DNA from: PALSA-1296 sp038210275
GTDB lineage: Bacteria > Bacteroidota > Ignavibacteria > Palsa-1295
NCBI GenBank assembly: GCA_038210275.1
Contig: JBBQWV010000020.1
Coordinates: 1 to 64,000, forward strand
DNA: 64,000 nucleotides
Reading direction: 5' to 3'
The position numbers and the translations under genes are program-made. Each line of letters opens with the position of its first letter. The first letter of the stretch is position 1. A model generated the notes under the pieces. It was not told where the DNA came from and did not search any database. It worked only from the letters and a program-made list of their open reading frames with translations. Shown piece by piece: positions 1-8,776 of the stretch.

Positions 1-2
1 TG

Positions 3-62
3 GGCACCTTGACAAACAGGATTTTATTTCGTATATTAGTCTGCATGATGATAGGCACCATG
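3..62 (+). repeat. Dispersed element A, copy 1
   Basis: About 60 bp that recurs at 49882-49940, each time starting near GCACCTTGACAAA and ending AGGCACCATG. It contains TTGACA (9-14), a 17-bp spacer and TATATT (32-37), which is a textbook sigma70 layout; TATATTAG also resembles the Bacteroidota -7 box. In both places element B follows downstream. Whether it is a promoter, a small-RNA start or a mobile remnant is not decided by the sequence. Confidence 0.6.
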
Positions 63-435
63 TTTGGGATAAGGATAAAGGCGGAAGGATGAAGGATGAA
101 AATAAAAGAGAAGAAAAAGGTGCAAATGTGCACAACGATATACTTGAATTATATGGAGTTACAGTTGCTCACCCGCCGCTTTTGGGACAAGGATGAAGGC
201 GGAAGGATGAAGGATGAAAAAAAAGGGAAGGAAAGTGAAAATGTGCACAACGATATACTTGAATTATATGGAGTTACAGTTGCTCACCCGGGAGTTTTGG
301 GAAAGGATGAAGGATGAAGGATGAAATGGGGGGCAGAGATTTTAGTGGTTTTCTGATAAAGGCTAAAGATTAAAAACTTTGTTGTGTGCAGAGCGATGTT
401 GATGAAATATAAGGGGTTACAGGCCAACTTTCCAA
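63..435 (+). repeat. Tandem array with three copies of 38-bp element B
   Basis: No gene is credible here. A unit of about 115 bp is repeated: purine-rich AAGGATGAAGG runs followed by a 38-bp block starting TGTGCA and ending GAGTTACAG. The blocks lie at 127-164, 242-279 and, more diverged, 385-422. Further single copies occur at 24325-24362 and 50082-50120. The 73-codon reading frame across this region only exists because of the repeat. Confidence 0.75.
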
Positions 436-999
436 TTATACGACCGATCTCTGTTGCAGCAATTCCTTGAGGATGGTGATCTGTTCGTTTTGCAAGGTGA
501 TGAGTTGCTGCCATTGGTCATCTCTGAGGGTGTCCATTTTTTGGTGAAGTTCGAGGATCTCAAGTTCGGCTTTGAGATTCACTTCGTAATCATGCGTGGC
601 TTCAATTCTGTCTTTTTCGGCATGACGGTTTTGGGACATCATAATTACCGGCGCCTGCAACGCAGCGATCATCGAAAGAAAAAGATTTAGCAGAATGTAA
701 GGGTAGGGATCGAAAATTTTCGGTTGGCTGAGAAAAAATGTATTTAAGGCAACCCATGTAATAAGTATCGTCAGAAAAATGAGGATGAACGTCCACGAGC
801 CTCCGAATGATGCGACTTTATCGGCGACGCGCTGACCGAATGTCATCTGCTCGGTGAACTCACTGTCCGTGTTTCGGCTGATTCGTACTCCTTCGAGGAT
901 GGTCTTGATGACATTCTGCTCGATGTGTCCAAGCTGCTCAAAACTTTTACGAAATAACCGAGCGGACATTTCAGTGGTGTTCTTCAGAATAGATGGCAT
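436..999 (-). CDS. DUF1003 membrane protein
   Basis: Predicted inner-membrane protein of the DUF1003 family (187 aa, normal length). Residues 68-90 and 98-120 form two hydrophobic segments; between and after them are the family's signature stretches PYPYILLNLFLS and AALQAPVIMMSQNR. The last 60 residues are charged and probably a cytoplasmic coiled coil. The function of the family is unknown. It starts 20-30 nt after a TATCTTTG promoter box on the same strand (1026-1033) and is transcribed alone. Confidence 0.88.
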   Translation of the reverse strand: MPSILKNTTEMSARLFRKSFEQLGHIEQNVIKTILEGVRISRNTDSEFTEQMTFGQRVADKVASFGGSWTFILIFLTILITWVALNTFFLSQPKIFDPYPYILLNLFLSMIAALQAPVIMMSQNRHAEKDRIEATHDYEVNLKAELEILELHQKMDTLRDDQWQQLITLQNEQITILKELLQQRSVV

Positions 1000-1025
1000 G
1001 GTTTTTTTTTAAGAATTAATTAATA

Positions 1026-1033
1026 CAAAGATA
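1026..1033 (-). promoter_or_regulatory. Bacteroidota -7 box for the DUF1003 gene
   Basis: Reads TATCTTTG on the minus strand, matching TAnnTTTG, with the start codon about 27 nt downstream. Confidence 0.55.
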
Positions 1034-1140
1034 AGGAGGATTGAACTGCATATTTGGAAATAGTGAGAAATGATGTTCATCATGTAACATCCAAGCGGCT
1101 TACTCCGTAACTATTTGCATTCATCTTCATCCAAATATTT

Positions 1141-3390
1141 ATGGTACTGCGTTTTTTATTACCGTTTCTTCTTTGTTGTTTTGTTATTAACCTGAATAGT
1201 TTTGCCCAATCATCGCAAGTTGCTGATACGAGTTTTCATCCGAATATCAAACCATCGCTTTTGATCGAAAGAAGGGTAGGGGAGATCAAGATCGATGGGA
1301 ATATCGACGATGCCGGATGGCAGCAAGTGAAAACTGCAGAAAATTTCACCAATTCATTTCCCATCTTTGGCACCAAGGCAAAAGAAAAGACTACGGCGAA
1401 GATGACCTATGATGATGACTATCTTTATATCTTAATGGATGCATATGACAGCTCTCCTCAAAATATCAGGGCATCTTATTCCGCACGAGACCGAATGTTT
1501 GGGGATGATTTTATGGGTATCGTGCTTGATACTTATGGCGATGGCACCAGAGCGTTTGAGATTTATTCGAATCCATACGGTATTCAGGGCGATCTTTTTT
1601 GGACAACTACAAATGAAGATGAAAGCTACGATCTGGTCTATGAAAGCGAGGCGAAGATCACTGATCATGGTTGGCAACTCGAAATGAAGATTCCGTTTCG
1701 CAGTCTGAGATTTCCTGATCTTGCTATTCAAAATTTTCACTGTTCCTTTTGGCGTTCCATGCCGCGTGATCAGGTGTACAAATCATCTTGGGCAGCAGTA
1801 AATTTTTTCGAACCATGTCCTTTTTGTCAGTTCGGAAAACTTGAGGGTATAGAAAATATCCATCCGTCAGGATCGTATGAGTTTCTTCCCTCACTTGTTG
1901 CTTCGCAAGATGCCACTTCACTGAGCGGTGAATCGCTGAAGAATGACAACATAAAATTAAATCCTTCGCTCGGAATCCGCTATGCTCTTGGCACTGCGAC
2001 GGGATTAGAGTTAGCCCTTAACCCTGATTTTAGTCAGGTAGAAACTGATGCAGCACAGATAAGTGCTAATACAACCTTTGCACTTTTTTATACGGAGCAC
2101 CGTCCATTTTTTCAGGATGGAGCAGATCTTTATAGTACCTTGATCCAAGCCATTTATACTCGCTCGATCAATTCACCACTTATTGCTGCAAAAGCTATCC
2201 ACCGTGATGAAGCGCTAAGCATTGCCTATACCGGCGCCTACGATCTTCATTCACCGGTGATCATTCCTCTCGAGGAGCGAAGCGTTGTAATATCCGATGC
2301 CGGAAAAAGTATTTCGAATATTGCAAGAGCCACATACTCCTTTGGCAATGATGCAAAGATCGGCGGCTTGATGACCAATAGAACATTTGGCAGCGATGGA
2401 TCGAATACGGTTGCAGGGCTTGATGGGCGCATCAGGCTTTTTGAAAAAGTCGAACTAATTGCTGAAGCCATGATGAGCAACACTCAAGAGCCGATTCTGA
2501 AAAAAAATGGCGACACCACTCTTTTTGATAATGGCAAGCATACGGTCGAATATGACGGAGAGCATTTTTTCGGATTTGCCGATCATATCACATTGCAGAG
2601 ATTCACCAGCGGACTTGATCTGGAAGTTAATTACGAAGATGTTTCGCCAACATTCCGTGCCGCGAATGGATTTATTTTCCGAAATGACTCACGATCGATT
2701 TCTACGTTCATGGGTTACAAATTTCCTTTGAATGAATCTGCATGGTTCACTGAATTCGATATGAGTCTTTCAGGAAGCTACAGCAAAAATTTTGAAGGGC
2801 AGACAAAACTTATTGCTCTAAAACCGGAATTAGATTTTTCATTTACCGGCCAAACAAACCTTCATATCTTTTATCGTCATGCCAAAGAGCGGTTTAAAAA
2901 TATTGATTTCTCGAATATCGATTATTTTTCTCTGTTCGGCGGAACACACCCTCTGTCATGGATGGATATTAGTTTTGGATTGACCTATGGACGGAATATT
3001 GCCAGAATTGATACGCCCGCACTTGGCAAAGAACTTGATATTACGCTCAATGCTGCCTTCAAACTACTTGGTGGATTGACCGTTGCCCCGGAATATAATT
3101 TTTCACGAATAGATTCTGAATCGGGGAGTGGATCATATTTTAGTGGAGCGATCTATCGTACGAAAGTATCCTACCAATTTTCCAGAGCAATGAGTGCGAG
3201 ACTTATTGTGCAGTATGATGAATTTTCCAGTTCGCTAGGGATTGACCCGCTTTTTACCTACCAATTCAATCCGTTTACAAGTATTTATCTAGGCTCATCG
3301 CACAATTATAATTCATTTGATAACACGACGACACTCAAGCCGAGTGAGAGACAGTTCTTTGCTAAACTGCAGTACTTATTTCAAGGATAA
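1141..3390 (+). CDS. DUF5916 outer-membrane protein with CBM9-like domain
   Basis: 749 aa. A signal peptide (1-22, ending FAQ) is followed by a carbohydrate-binding family 9-like beta-sandwich (about 45-220; IKIDGNIDDAGWQQ, then a TAKMTYDDDYLYI strand). The rest is a predicted outer-membrane beta-barrel of alternating hydrophobic strands ending FAKLQYLFQG with a terminal aromatic-rich strand. This is the DUF5916 architecture common in Bacteroidota, thought to bind or handle carbohydrates at the cell surface; the substrate is unknown. The gene stands alone and converges on the small membrane-protein gene 6 bp downstream. Confidence 0.82.
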   Translation: MVLRFLLPFLLCCFVINLNSFAQSSQVADTSFHPNIKPSLLIERRVGEIKIDGNIDDAGWQQVKTAENFTNSFPIFGTKAKEKTTAKMTYDDDYLYILMDAYDSSPQNIRASYSARDRMFGDDFMGIVLDTYGDGTRAFEIYSNPYGIQGDLFWTTTNEDESYDLVYESEAKITDHGWQLEMKIPFRSLRFPDLAIQNFHCSFWRSMPRDQVYKSSWAAVNFFEPCPFCQFGKLEGIENIHPSGSYEFLPSLVASQDATSLSGESLKNDNIKLNPSLGIRYALGTATGLELALNPDFSQVETDAAQISANTTFALFYTEHRPFFQDGADLYSTLIQAIYTRSINSPLIAAKAIHRDEALSIAYTGAYDLHSPVIIPLEERSVVISDAGKSISNIARATYSFGNDAKIGGLMTNRTFGSDGSNTVAGLDGRIRLFEKVELIAEAMMSNTQEPILKKNGDTTLFDNGKHTVEYDGEHFFGFADHITLQRFTSGLDLEVNYEDVSPTFRAANGFIFRNDSRSISTFMGYKFPLNESAWFTEFDMSLSGSYSKNFEGQTKLIALKPELDFSFTGQTNLHIFYRHAKERFKNIDFSNIDYFSLFGGTHPLSWMDISFGLTYGRNIARIDTPALGKELDITLNAAFKLLGGLTVAPEYNFSRIDSESGSGSYFSGAIYRTKVSYQFSRAMSARLIVQYDEFSSSLGIDPLFTYQFNPFTSIYLGSSHNYNSFDNTTTLKPSERQFFAKLQYLFQG

Positions 3391-3396
3391 GTGCAT

Positions 3397-3780
3397 TCAA
3401 GAAGCAATTCTTTTCTTATAGGTTGCTTTTGTAATCACGAATGAAATGATGGTAATAATGAGTTTAGGAACAAGGATAAAGCCAATAATAAGTAAGAAAT
3501 TTTCCGTTGAAATATAATGAGTGACCTTATATGAGCTAAGGAATCCGAAGAGATTAAGATACCAAAAGATATCGACGCCAAGCCAGATCACAATGCCAAG
3601 TAGTAATGAAAAAGTGGAGACTGGTGGAACCCCAATAGCAGCCCAAATTCCGACGAGAATTGGAATTGTAAGATATATCACTAATCCATAAGATGGGCTT
3701 TCGATGCGCACAGCCATCATTACAAGATAGATAAGTGCAATACCTGCATGACCCAATGAAGCTTTGGATTTATCATTCAT
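3397..3780 (-). CDS. Small multi-pass membrane protein
   Basis: 127 aa, not recognised. Four hydrophobic stretches are visible (about 12-25, 32-50, 57-78 and 93-115), with a basic C-terminus (TKATYKKRIAS). It has no signal peptide apart from the first transmembrane segment and no catalytic motif. It lies downstream of the exported protein at 3870-4496 on the same strand but behind a strong terminator, so it is probably transcribed separately. Confidence 0.6.
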   Translation of the reverse strand: MNDKSKASLGHAGIALIYLVMMAVRIESPSYGLVIYLTIPILVGIWAAIGVPPVSTFSLLLGIVIWLGVDIFWYLNLFGFLSSYKVTHYISTENFLLIIGFILVPKLIITIISFVITKATYKKRIAS

Positions 3781-3824
3781 AGATTTTCTGCAATAACGCC
3801 CATTTCTTCAATAAAATGCAATAA

Positions 3825-3850
3825 AAAAGCCGCCTAAAGCGGCGGCTTTT
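3825..3850 (-). terminator. Intrinsic terminator
   Basis: Stem AAAAGCCGCC / GGCGGCTTTT with a 6-nt loop. On the minus strand it ends the 3870-4496 transcript 20 nt after the stop codon. Confidence 0.8.
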
Positions 3851-3869
3851 CGGAATTCAAGTCTATTTA

Positions 3870-4496
3870 TTATTTTGCTGATTTAATATCCCACGTAGGT
3901 TTCATCACATCTCCGGTTGCACTCTTATAGGTAATAGTGCCGGTGATGCCGTCACAATCTTCATCAACAACGAATGAACCGAGAGACGTTTTGAGAAGCG
4001 GTGTTGATTTATCCAACTCTTTGGTGATAACGAATGGCTTATGCATACGCTTTCCGGTTGCCATTCCCGATTGAGCATCGCGCGGAGCCATGATCTCATG
4101 AGAAACAACGATCTCTGAAACTGACGGTGCACTTGCCTCTCGATTAGCACTGCCTGGTGATTGTGAAGCATCAATCTCTGAAACTGACGGTGCGCTTGCT
4201 TCTCTATCGGGGCTTCCTCCCATCGTTGAACCGATTCCTCGCCCAACTCCCCAAAATTTTGCTGATGAGCCGGTTGGTTTACTGATTAGAGACCAGGAGT
4301 ATGTATATTTTCCGGCTGCCATTGGTGGAGTTTTGAAATGTCCATTTTCATCAACTGTTACTTCAGTTACTTTGCCGGAACTGCTGGTCCACATGATCTT
4401 GCTGAAATTCATGCTTACAGCAAATGTCTTCGATACGAAGGTGAATGCGACGAGAGCAACGAGGCTCATCGTGAGAATGCGGAATGATGTTTTCAT
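3870..4496 (-). CDS. Exported Hcp-like protein, paralogue 1
   Basis: 208 aa with a signal peptide (MKTSFRILTMSLVALVAFTF...) and a short beta-rich N-terminal part (GKVTEVTVDENGHFKTPPM). The C-terminal half has SVSEIVVSHEI, then GKRMHKPFVITKELDKSTPLL, then VDEDCDGITG. The HKPF-x-ITKE-DKSTPLL stretch resembles the core of Hcp-type T6SS tube proteins, but Hcp lacks a signal peptide and no T6SS gene is nearby, so the assignment is tentative. A 21-residue unit containing REASAPSVSEI is duplicated in tandem (63-bp period near 4111 and 4174); paralogue 2 has one unit. The ECF-type promoter at 4537-4564 is shared with paralogue 2. Confidence 0.75.
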   Translation of the reverse strand: MKTSFRILTMSLVALVAFTFVSKTFAVSMNFSKIMWTSSSGKVTEVTVDENGHFKTPPMAAGKYTYSWSLISKPTGSSAKFWGVGRGIGSTMGGSPDREASAPSVSEIDASQSPGSANREASAPSVSEIVVSHEIMAPRDAQSGMATGKRMHKPFVITKELDKSTPLLKTSLGSFVVDEDCDGITGTITYKSATGDVMKPTWDIKSAK

Positions 4497-4536
4497 AAGA
4501 GTATAAATGATAAAAAAAATAAAAGTAATACCCTAT

Positions 4537-4564
4537 TAACGTAACCGAAGTATTCTCTGTGACA
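4537..4564 (-). promoter_or_regulatory. ECF-sigma-type promoter, copy 1
   Basis: On the minus strand: TGTCACA (4558-4564), exactly 16 nt, then CGTTA (4537-4541), about 40 nt before the start codon. It resembles known ECF promoters of the TGTCACA/CGTC type. The same boxes with the same spacing precede the paralogue at 5225. Confidence 0.6.
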
Positions 4565-4625
4565 AAATGAAAGCGAATTCATGGAAGATTGGTTCTATTA
4601 GTGATTTGGTCGCTATAAATGAAAA

Positions 4626-4643
4626 CCGCCTCAATTGAGGCGG
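4626..4643 (-). terminator. Terminator hairpin after paralogue 2
   Basis: CCGCCTCAATTGAGGCGG is a perfect palindrome 28 nt beyond the stop codon at 4671; on the minus strand it is followed by TTTTC. Confidence 0.65.
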
Positions 4644-4670
4644 AAATTCATTTCTAAAAAAAAGTATGTA

Positions 4671-5225
4671 TTACTGATGCCAATCGTCCATAGCCATTGT
4701 CTTGCCGTTTTGATCTTTCATTTCTATCTTACCAGTTATTCCGTCGCAATCTTTGTCGATCTCGATCGAGCCGAGTTTCTTATTGACCGTTGGCAGGAGC
4801 CTTTCTGAAGAAGAGAGTTTACTGTTCATTGGCGGCTTATGCTGACGCTTGCCCGAAGCCATGCCGCTTTGCGCATCTCGCGGTACTAAAATTTCATACG
4901 AAAGGGTTATCTCGGAAACCGAAGGAGCACTTGACTCTCTAACATTACTGGCAGTAGCTGTTCCGCCAGGAGTCCCGCTGACTTCAAGTGTTGCAGATTT
5001 TCCGCTGCTGCGATCCCAAAAAAACTGTACTTTTACCCTTCCCGATTTAAGTGCTGGGGAAGTGAATGAGCCATCCTTAGAGACATCCACTTTCGTGATC
5101 TTACCGTCGGCGTCTGTAATCTCTAAATAGGCGTTAAATGAAGCATACGTTTTCTGTGCGAAAGTGATTGCAACGAGAGCAACAAGGCTCATGGTGATGA
5201 TGCGAATGCGAAATGATGTTTTCAT
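4671..5225 (-). CDS. Exported Hcp-like protein, paralogue 2
   Basis: 184 aa, clearly homologous to the protein at 3870-4496: same signal peptide (MKTSFRI-MSLVALVA), same SAPSVSEI block, same PRDAQSGMASGKRQHKPP and DKDCDGITGKI. The ITKE-DKSTPLL core is degenerate here (NSKLSSSERLLP). Only one REASAPSVSEI-type unit is present. Likely periplasmic or surface-exposed; function unknown. The two genes are separate transcription units, each with its own ECF-type promoter and hairpin terminator. Confidence 0.72.
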   Translation of the reverse strand: MKTSFRIRIITMSLVALVAITFAQKTYASFNAYLEITDADGKITKVDVSKDGSFTSPALKSGRVKVQFFWDRSSGKSATLEVSGTPGGTATASNVRESSAPSVSEITLSYEILVPRDAQSGMASGKRQHKPPMNSKLSSSERLLPTVNKKLGSIEIDKDCDGITGKIEMKDQNGKTMAMDDWHQ

Positions 5226-5256
5226 AAGAGTATAAATAATGAATGTAATACCCTAC

Positions 5257-5284
5257 TAACGTCCCAGTTTATCCTTCTGTGACA
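5257..5284 (-). promoter_or_regulatory. ECF-sigma-type promoter, copy 2
   Basis: TGTCACA (5278-5284), 16 nt, CGTTA (5257-5261) on the minus strand; start codon about 32 nt further. The block GTAATACCCTAnTAACG is conserved with copy 1. Confidence 0.6.
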
Positions 5285-5429
5285 ACAAAAAAGGGGATGC
5301 AGTTCATTGCTTTTCCTGGACAATTGGTGAATTCTTTTTAATAATATGTAAATTCCCTACACCAAGTATGCCATTTTATTCATAATAAAGAGGTTAAACA
5401 TAGGATAGCTATAAGATAAATGGGAGCAA

Positions 5430-6809
5430 TTACGGCTTTGTGGAATTGAGATTGGACATCCTCTCTGCCAACTTTTTCCCACTCATAATACAATCACCAA
5501 GCGAAATTCCGTTTCTGAAATTCCCTGTAATATGAATTCCCGGAGCTTTTGTTTCGAAATTATCCATAATCGCTTTGAATTTTCCGTAGCCGAGATTATA
5601 TTGGGGGATGGCTTTAGGAAAATAGGAGCGATGAATAAATGTTGGCTCACCGCGAACGCCGAGCAATGTTCGTAGATCTTTCAATACGAATTCGATCTGT
5701 TCGCTCTCAGTTGCGGCACCAAGCTCAGGTGACCTGGCACCACCGATATAGCTTGTAAGCAACACATGATCTTTCGGCGCTCGACCGGGAAATAATGATG
5801 AAGGGAAAAGCGTACCGAGGAGATGAAAATTTTCTTTTTTCGGAATCAGCACTCCAAACCCATCAAGAGCATGAGCAACATCACTTCGCTTGAAGCCCAA
5901 TGAAAGGGAAGTGACAGGCGGATAATAAATTTCATTCAAAGAAGAGAGATCAACGCCATCTATATTATGCTGCAATTTTGCAATTTTATAAGCAGGCAAT
6001 GTGAGGATCAGCGAAGAATGAGTCTTGATATATTCTGTGCCGTTGTCATTATAATAAATATTCCAGCCGCCGGATGTTTGTTCGATGCGGCTGACAGAAG
6101 TATTTAATTTAATTTCATCGGTGAGATTATGATACAACGCATCAATGAGGACTTGCAAGCCATCATCAAATGAAAACATCTTTGCACGAGTTTTTACGAC
6201 TTCGCCGTTCTTGCTTCGTGCGCGTTTTCCTTTGATCTGTCCTTTAATAAGCGAGCCGTACTTTTGCTCCAGCGCATAAAGCTTTGGGAATGCATATTGA
6301 AGAGATAGCATCTGGGGATCACCGGCATAGACACCCGATACGAATGGATCAATGGCATAATCAAGAAATTCATTGCCGAGTCTCCGCTTTACAAAATCGG
6401 CAACGCTTTCTTCATTTTCTCCTGAATATTTTCCAATGAATGGTTCGCGCAGTAAGCGAAGTTTTGCGCCAAACGAAAACAGCGGCGACGATAAAAAGGA
6501 AGTTGGCGATGTGGGTAAGGCAATTGGCTTTTGTCCGCGGACAATATATCTATTCTTTGCCTTATCATTTGCATAAAGTTTTCGATCTTCCAAACCAAGA
6601 TCACGAATGAGTGATGAAATGACAGGAGAGGTTTCGAGAAGAGTATTCGGTCCGAACTCCGCAAGGTACCCATCCCGGCGAATGCTCCGTACTGCGCCGC
6701 CTATTTGAGGCGATGCTTCGTAAAGAGTAAAATTTATGCCTGATTGTTTTAAGTGATACGCAGCCGTAAGTCCCGTAATGCCGCCACCGATTATGCCGAT
6801 AGAATTCAT
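5430..6809 (-). CDS. hemG: Protoporphyrinogen/coproporphyrinogen oxidase (FAD)
   Basis: 459 aa from the start at 6809 (MNSIGIIGGGITG); the longer frame to 6875 adds 22 residues of no value. The N-terminal GGGITGLTAAYHL is the dinucleotide (FAD) motif, followed by LYEASPQIGGAVRS. The C-terminal GIHITGNFRNGISLGDCIMSG is the second FAD-contacting motif typical of PPOX/HemY. It catalyses the six-electron oxidation that forms protoporphyrin IX (or coproporphyrin III) in haem biosynthesis. HemY is the alternative name for this family. No other haem gene is next to it. Confidence 0.9.
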   Translation of the reverse strand: MNSIGIIGGGITGLTAAYHLKQSGINFTLYEASPQIGGAVRSIRRDGYLAEFGPNTLLETSPVISSLIRDLGLEDRKLYANDKAKNRYIVRGQKPIALPTSPTSFLSSPLFSFGAKLRLLREPFIGKYSGENEESVADFVKRRLGNEFLDYAIDPFVSGVYAGDPQMLSLQYAFPKLYALEQKYGSLIKGQIKGKRARSKNGEVVKTRAKMFSFDDGLQVLIDALYHNLTDEIKLNTSVSRIEQTSGGWNIYYNDNGTEYIKTHSSLILTLPAYKIAKLQHNIDGVDLSSLNEIYYPPVTSLSLGFKRSDVAHALDGFGVLIPKKENFHLLGTLFPSSLFPGRAPKDHVLLTSYIGGARSPELGAATESEQIEFVLKDLRTLLGVRGEPTFIHRSYFPKAIPQYNLGYGKFKAIMDNFETKAPGIHITGNFRNGISLGDCIMSGKKLAERMSNLNSTKP

Positions 6810-6892
6810 AGGAGTTGTGAACAAGAAGCTAAGGAAAATAAGTCTAAACTTATAAAGACGATTTTCTTGTAACATTTTATCCTAAAATTAGT

Positions 6893-6900
6893 TATATTTG
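6893..6900 (+). promoter_or_regulatory. -7 box TATATTTG
   Basis: Matches TAnnTTTG, 25 nt before the start of the secreted protein at 6926. Confidence 0.6.
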
Positions 6901-6925
6901 AATACCTTGATTCATTACATACATT

Positions 6926-8629
6926 ATGAAAAACATCTTTACCTCTTTTATTCTTTTGTTGCTTGTTTCTGCTTCGGCTATCGGACAGGTTCCCCGTACG
7001 ATAAGCTTTCAAGGCATTCTTGCCGATGCATCCGGAAATCTTCTTCCTGACGGAAATACGAAGCTATCGCTTTCCCTTTATAACGATGCCACAGGCGGAT
7101 CGCCGATCTATTCGGAAACGCAGACGGTAGCTGTGGTGAAGGGCAGATATAATGTGATCATTGGCTCGGCGATTCCGATTCCTTCTACGCTTTCTTTTAG
7201 TCAGGCATATTTTCTCGGCGTCTCGGTCGAGGCATCTGCTGAACTTACTCCGCGTACAGTGCTGACTGCAGCGCCTTATGCTCTTCATGCTTCAATAGCG
7301 GATGGACTTTCACCAAATGCAGCGGGGGCAGTGACTACTCTTAATACACAATCCGGGGTGATCACACTGAAAGGCGGAGGTGGGACAACAATTAGTACGA
7401 ACGGACCAACGATTACGATTTCATCAACGGGTACCGGAGGGACAGGAGTTCAGTCTGTTCAGAGCGGTGATGGAACATTGGATGTTTTAAGCAACAACGG
7501 TCCGGTCGTTGATGCCAGAATTGCAGCCAGCGCTGTGACGACAAAATATCTTGCAGATAATTCTGTAACACCGGAGAAGATTAATTCCTCCGGTGCAACA
7601 ACCGGACAGGCGCTTGTTGCAAACGGTTTCGGAGTGGTGACATGGAAGGATATCATCGGCACAGGAGTTTTTATCATGCCATATTCCGATGTGACCGCTT
7701 CGCCAAGCAATGCTTTTCAGATTTCAAATAACGGTCCGGGAAATGCAATTGTCGGTATTACAAGTAATACCGTGGGCACGGGCGCAGGAGTCAATGGACA
7801 AACAAATTCTAAAGATGCAAGCGCAGTTGGAGTGCTCGGAGTTATTAATGCGACAACTCCCGGCGCGAATGCCGCTGCTGTTCGCGGACTCAATAGTGGG
7901 ACGAACGGAAATGGTATGGGAGTCTATGGAATTCATTCAGGGAGTGGTGTTGGCGTTTACGGACAAAGCGTTAGTGGGATTGGAGTTTTTGGTATTAGCT
8001 CAACCGGCAGCGCTGCAAGTTTTTCAAATACCACAGCAGGGAATTCTTCGGCAACGGTTTCGATCTCTACGAATGGGAATAACAGCACTGCACTGAAAGT
8101 AAATCATACCGGCACGAACGGAAATATCGCTGCCTTTCAAAGCGCCGGAGGAAATATGGCGCGTATTGATAAGACGGGCAAGGGATTTTTTAATGGTGGT
8201 ACGCAAACAGGAGGCGCTGACGTTGCTGAAGCATTTGCAGTTGTTGGGCAGCGCGCATCCTATCAACCCGGCGATGTCCTCGTTATTGCACCGGGGCACA
8301 AACGTACCGTCGAGAAATGTTCGAAGCCATATTCAATGAGCGTCATCGGCGTTCATGCAACGAAGCCCGGATTGCTACTTACCGAACGTGATGTCGAAGC
8401 AGATCTTGATGATCTTGTACCGATGGGAGTCGTCGGAGTTCTTCCGACGAAAGTGTGTAACGAAGGTGGTATGATCAGCGCCGGCGATCTTCTTGTCACT
8501 TCCTCACGCGAAGGTTATGCCATGAAAGCTGATCCGGAGAAATTAAAATTCGGAATGGCATTAGGCAAAGCGCTCGAAGATTTTTCCGGTACAACAGGAA
8601 TGATCGAAGTGTTTGTGAATGTGAAGTGA
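6926..8629 (+). CDS. Secreted tail-fibre-like protein
   Basis: 567 aa. Signal peptide 1-20 (ends AIGQ). N-terminal domain RTISFQGILADASGNLLPDG...YSETQTVAVVKGRYNVIIG...PRTVLTAAPYALHA, a module common in Bacteroidota surface proteins. The middle is glycine/serine/threonine-rich repeats (GVYGIHSGSGVGVYGQS). The C-terminal ~140 residues (GGADVAEAFAVVG...PGDVLVIAPG...GDLLVTSSREGYAMKA...GMALGKAL) form a compact domain also found at the ends of phage-like fibre proteins. Probably surface-exposed; role unknown. Followed by a strong terminator. Confidence 0.72.
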   Translation: MKNIFTSFILLLLVSASAIGQVPRTISFQGILADASGNLLPDGNTKLSLSLYNDATGGSPIYSETQTVAVVKGRYNVIIGSAIPIPSTLSFSQAYFLGVSVEASAELTPRTVLTAAPYALHASIADGLSPNAAGAVTTLNTQSGVITLKGGGGTTISTNGPTITISSTGTGGTGVQSVQSGDGTLDVLSNNGPVVDARIAASAVTTKYLADNSVTPEKINSSGATTGQALVANGFGVVTWKDIIGTGVFIMPYSDVTASPSNAFQISNNGPGNAIVGITSNTVGTGAGVNGQTNSKDASAVGVLGVINATTPGANAAAVRGLNSGTNGNGMGVYGIHSGSGVGVYGQSVSGIGVFGISSTGSAASFSNTTAGNSSATVSISTNGNNSTALKVNHTGTNGNIAAFQSAGGNMARIDKTGKGFFNGGTQTGGADVAEAFAVVGQRASYQPGDVLVIAPGHKRTVEKCSKPYSMSVIGVHATKPGLLLTERDVEADLDDLVPMGVVGVLPTKVCNEGGMISAGDLLVTSSREGYAMKADPEKLKFGMALGKALEDFSGTTGMIEVFVNVK

Positions 8630-8639
8630 TTTTTTGGGG

Positions 8640-8678
8640 AAATATGAACTATGAAAGAAAAAATCATAGTTCATATTT
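8640..8678 (+). terminator. Intrinsic terminator
   Basis: Perfect 15-bp stem (AAATATGAACTATGA and its complement) around a 9-nt A-rich loop, 10 nt after the stop codon. Confidence 0.75.
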
Positions 8679-8726
8679 CTAATCTCATATTTTCTCCCAA
8701 CTGTAACTTTCCCGCCGATTAAGTGT

Positions 8727-8734
8727 TATTTTTG
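8727..8734 (+). promoter_or_regulatory. -7 box TATTTTTG
   Basis: TAnnTTTG match 42 nt before the ATG at 8777. It lies inside the longer open frame that begins at 8723, which argues for the downstream start. Confidence 0.5.
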
Positions 8735-8776
8735 TTTGAAATCTATTCTATATTTATTCATCATTCAACGAAGCTT

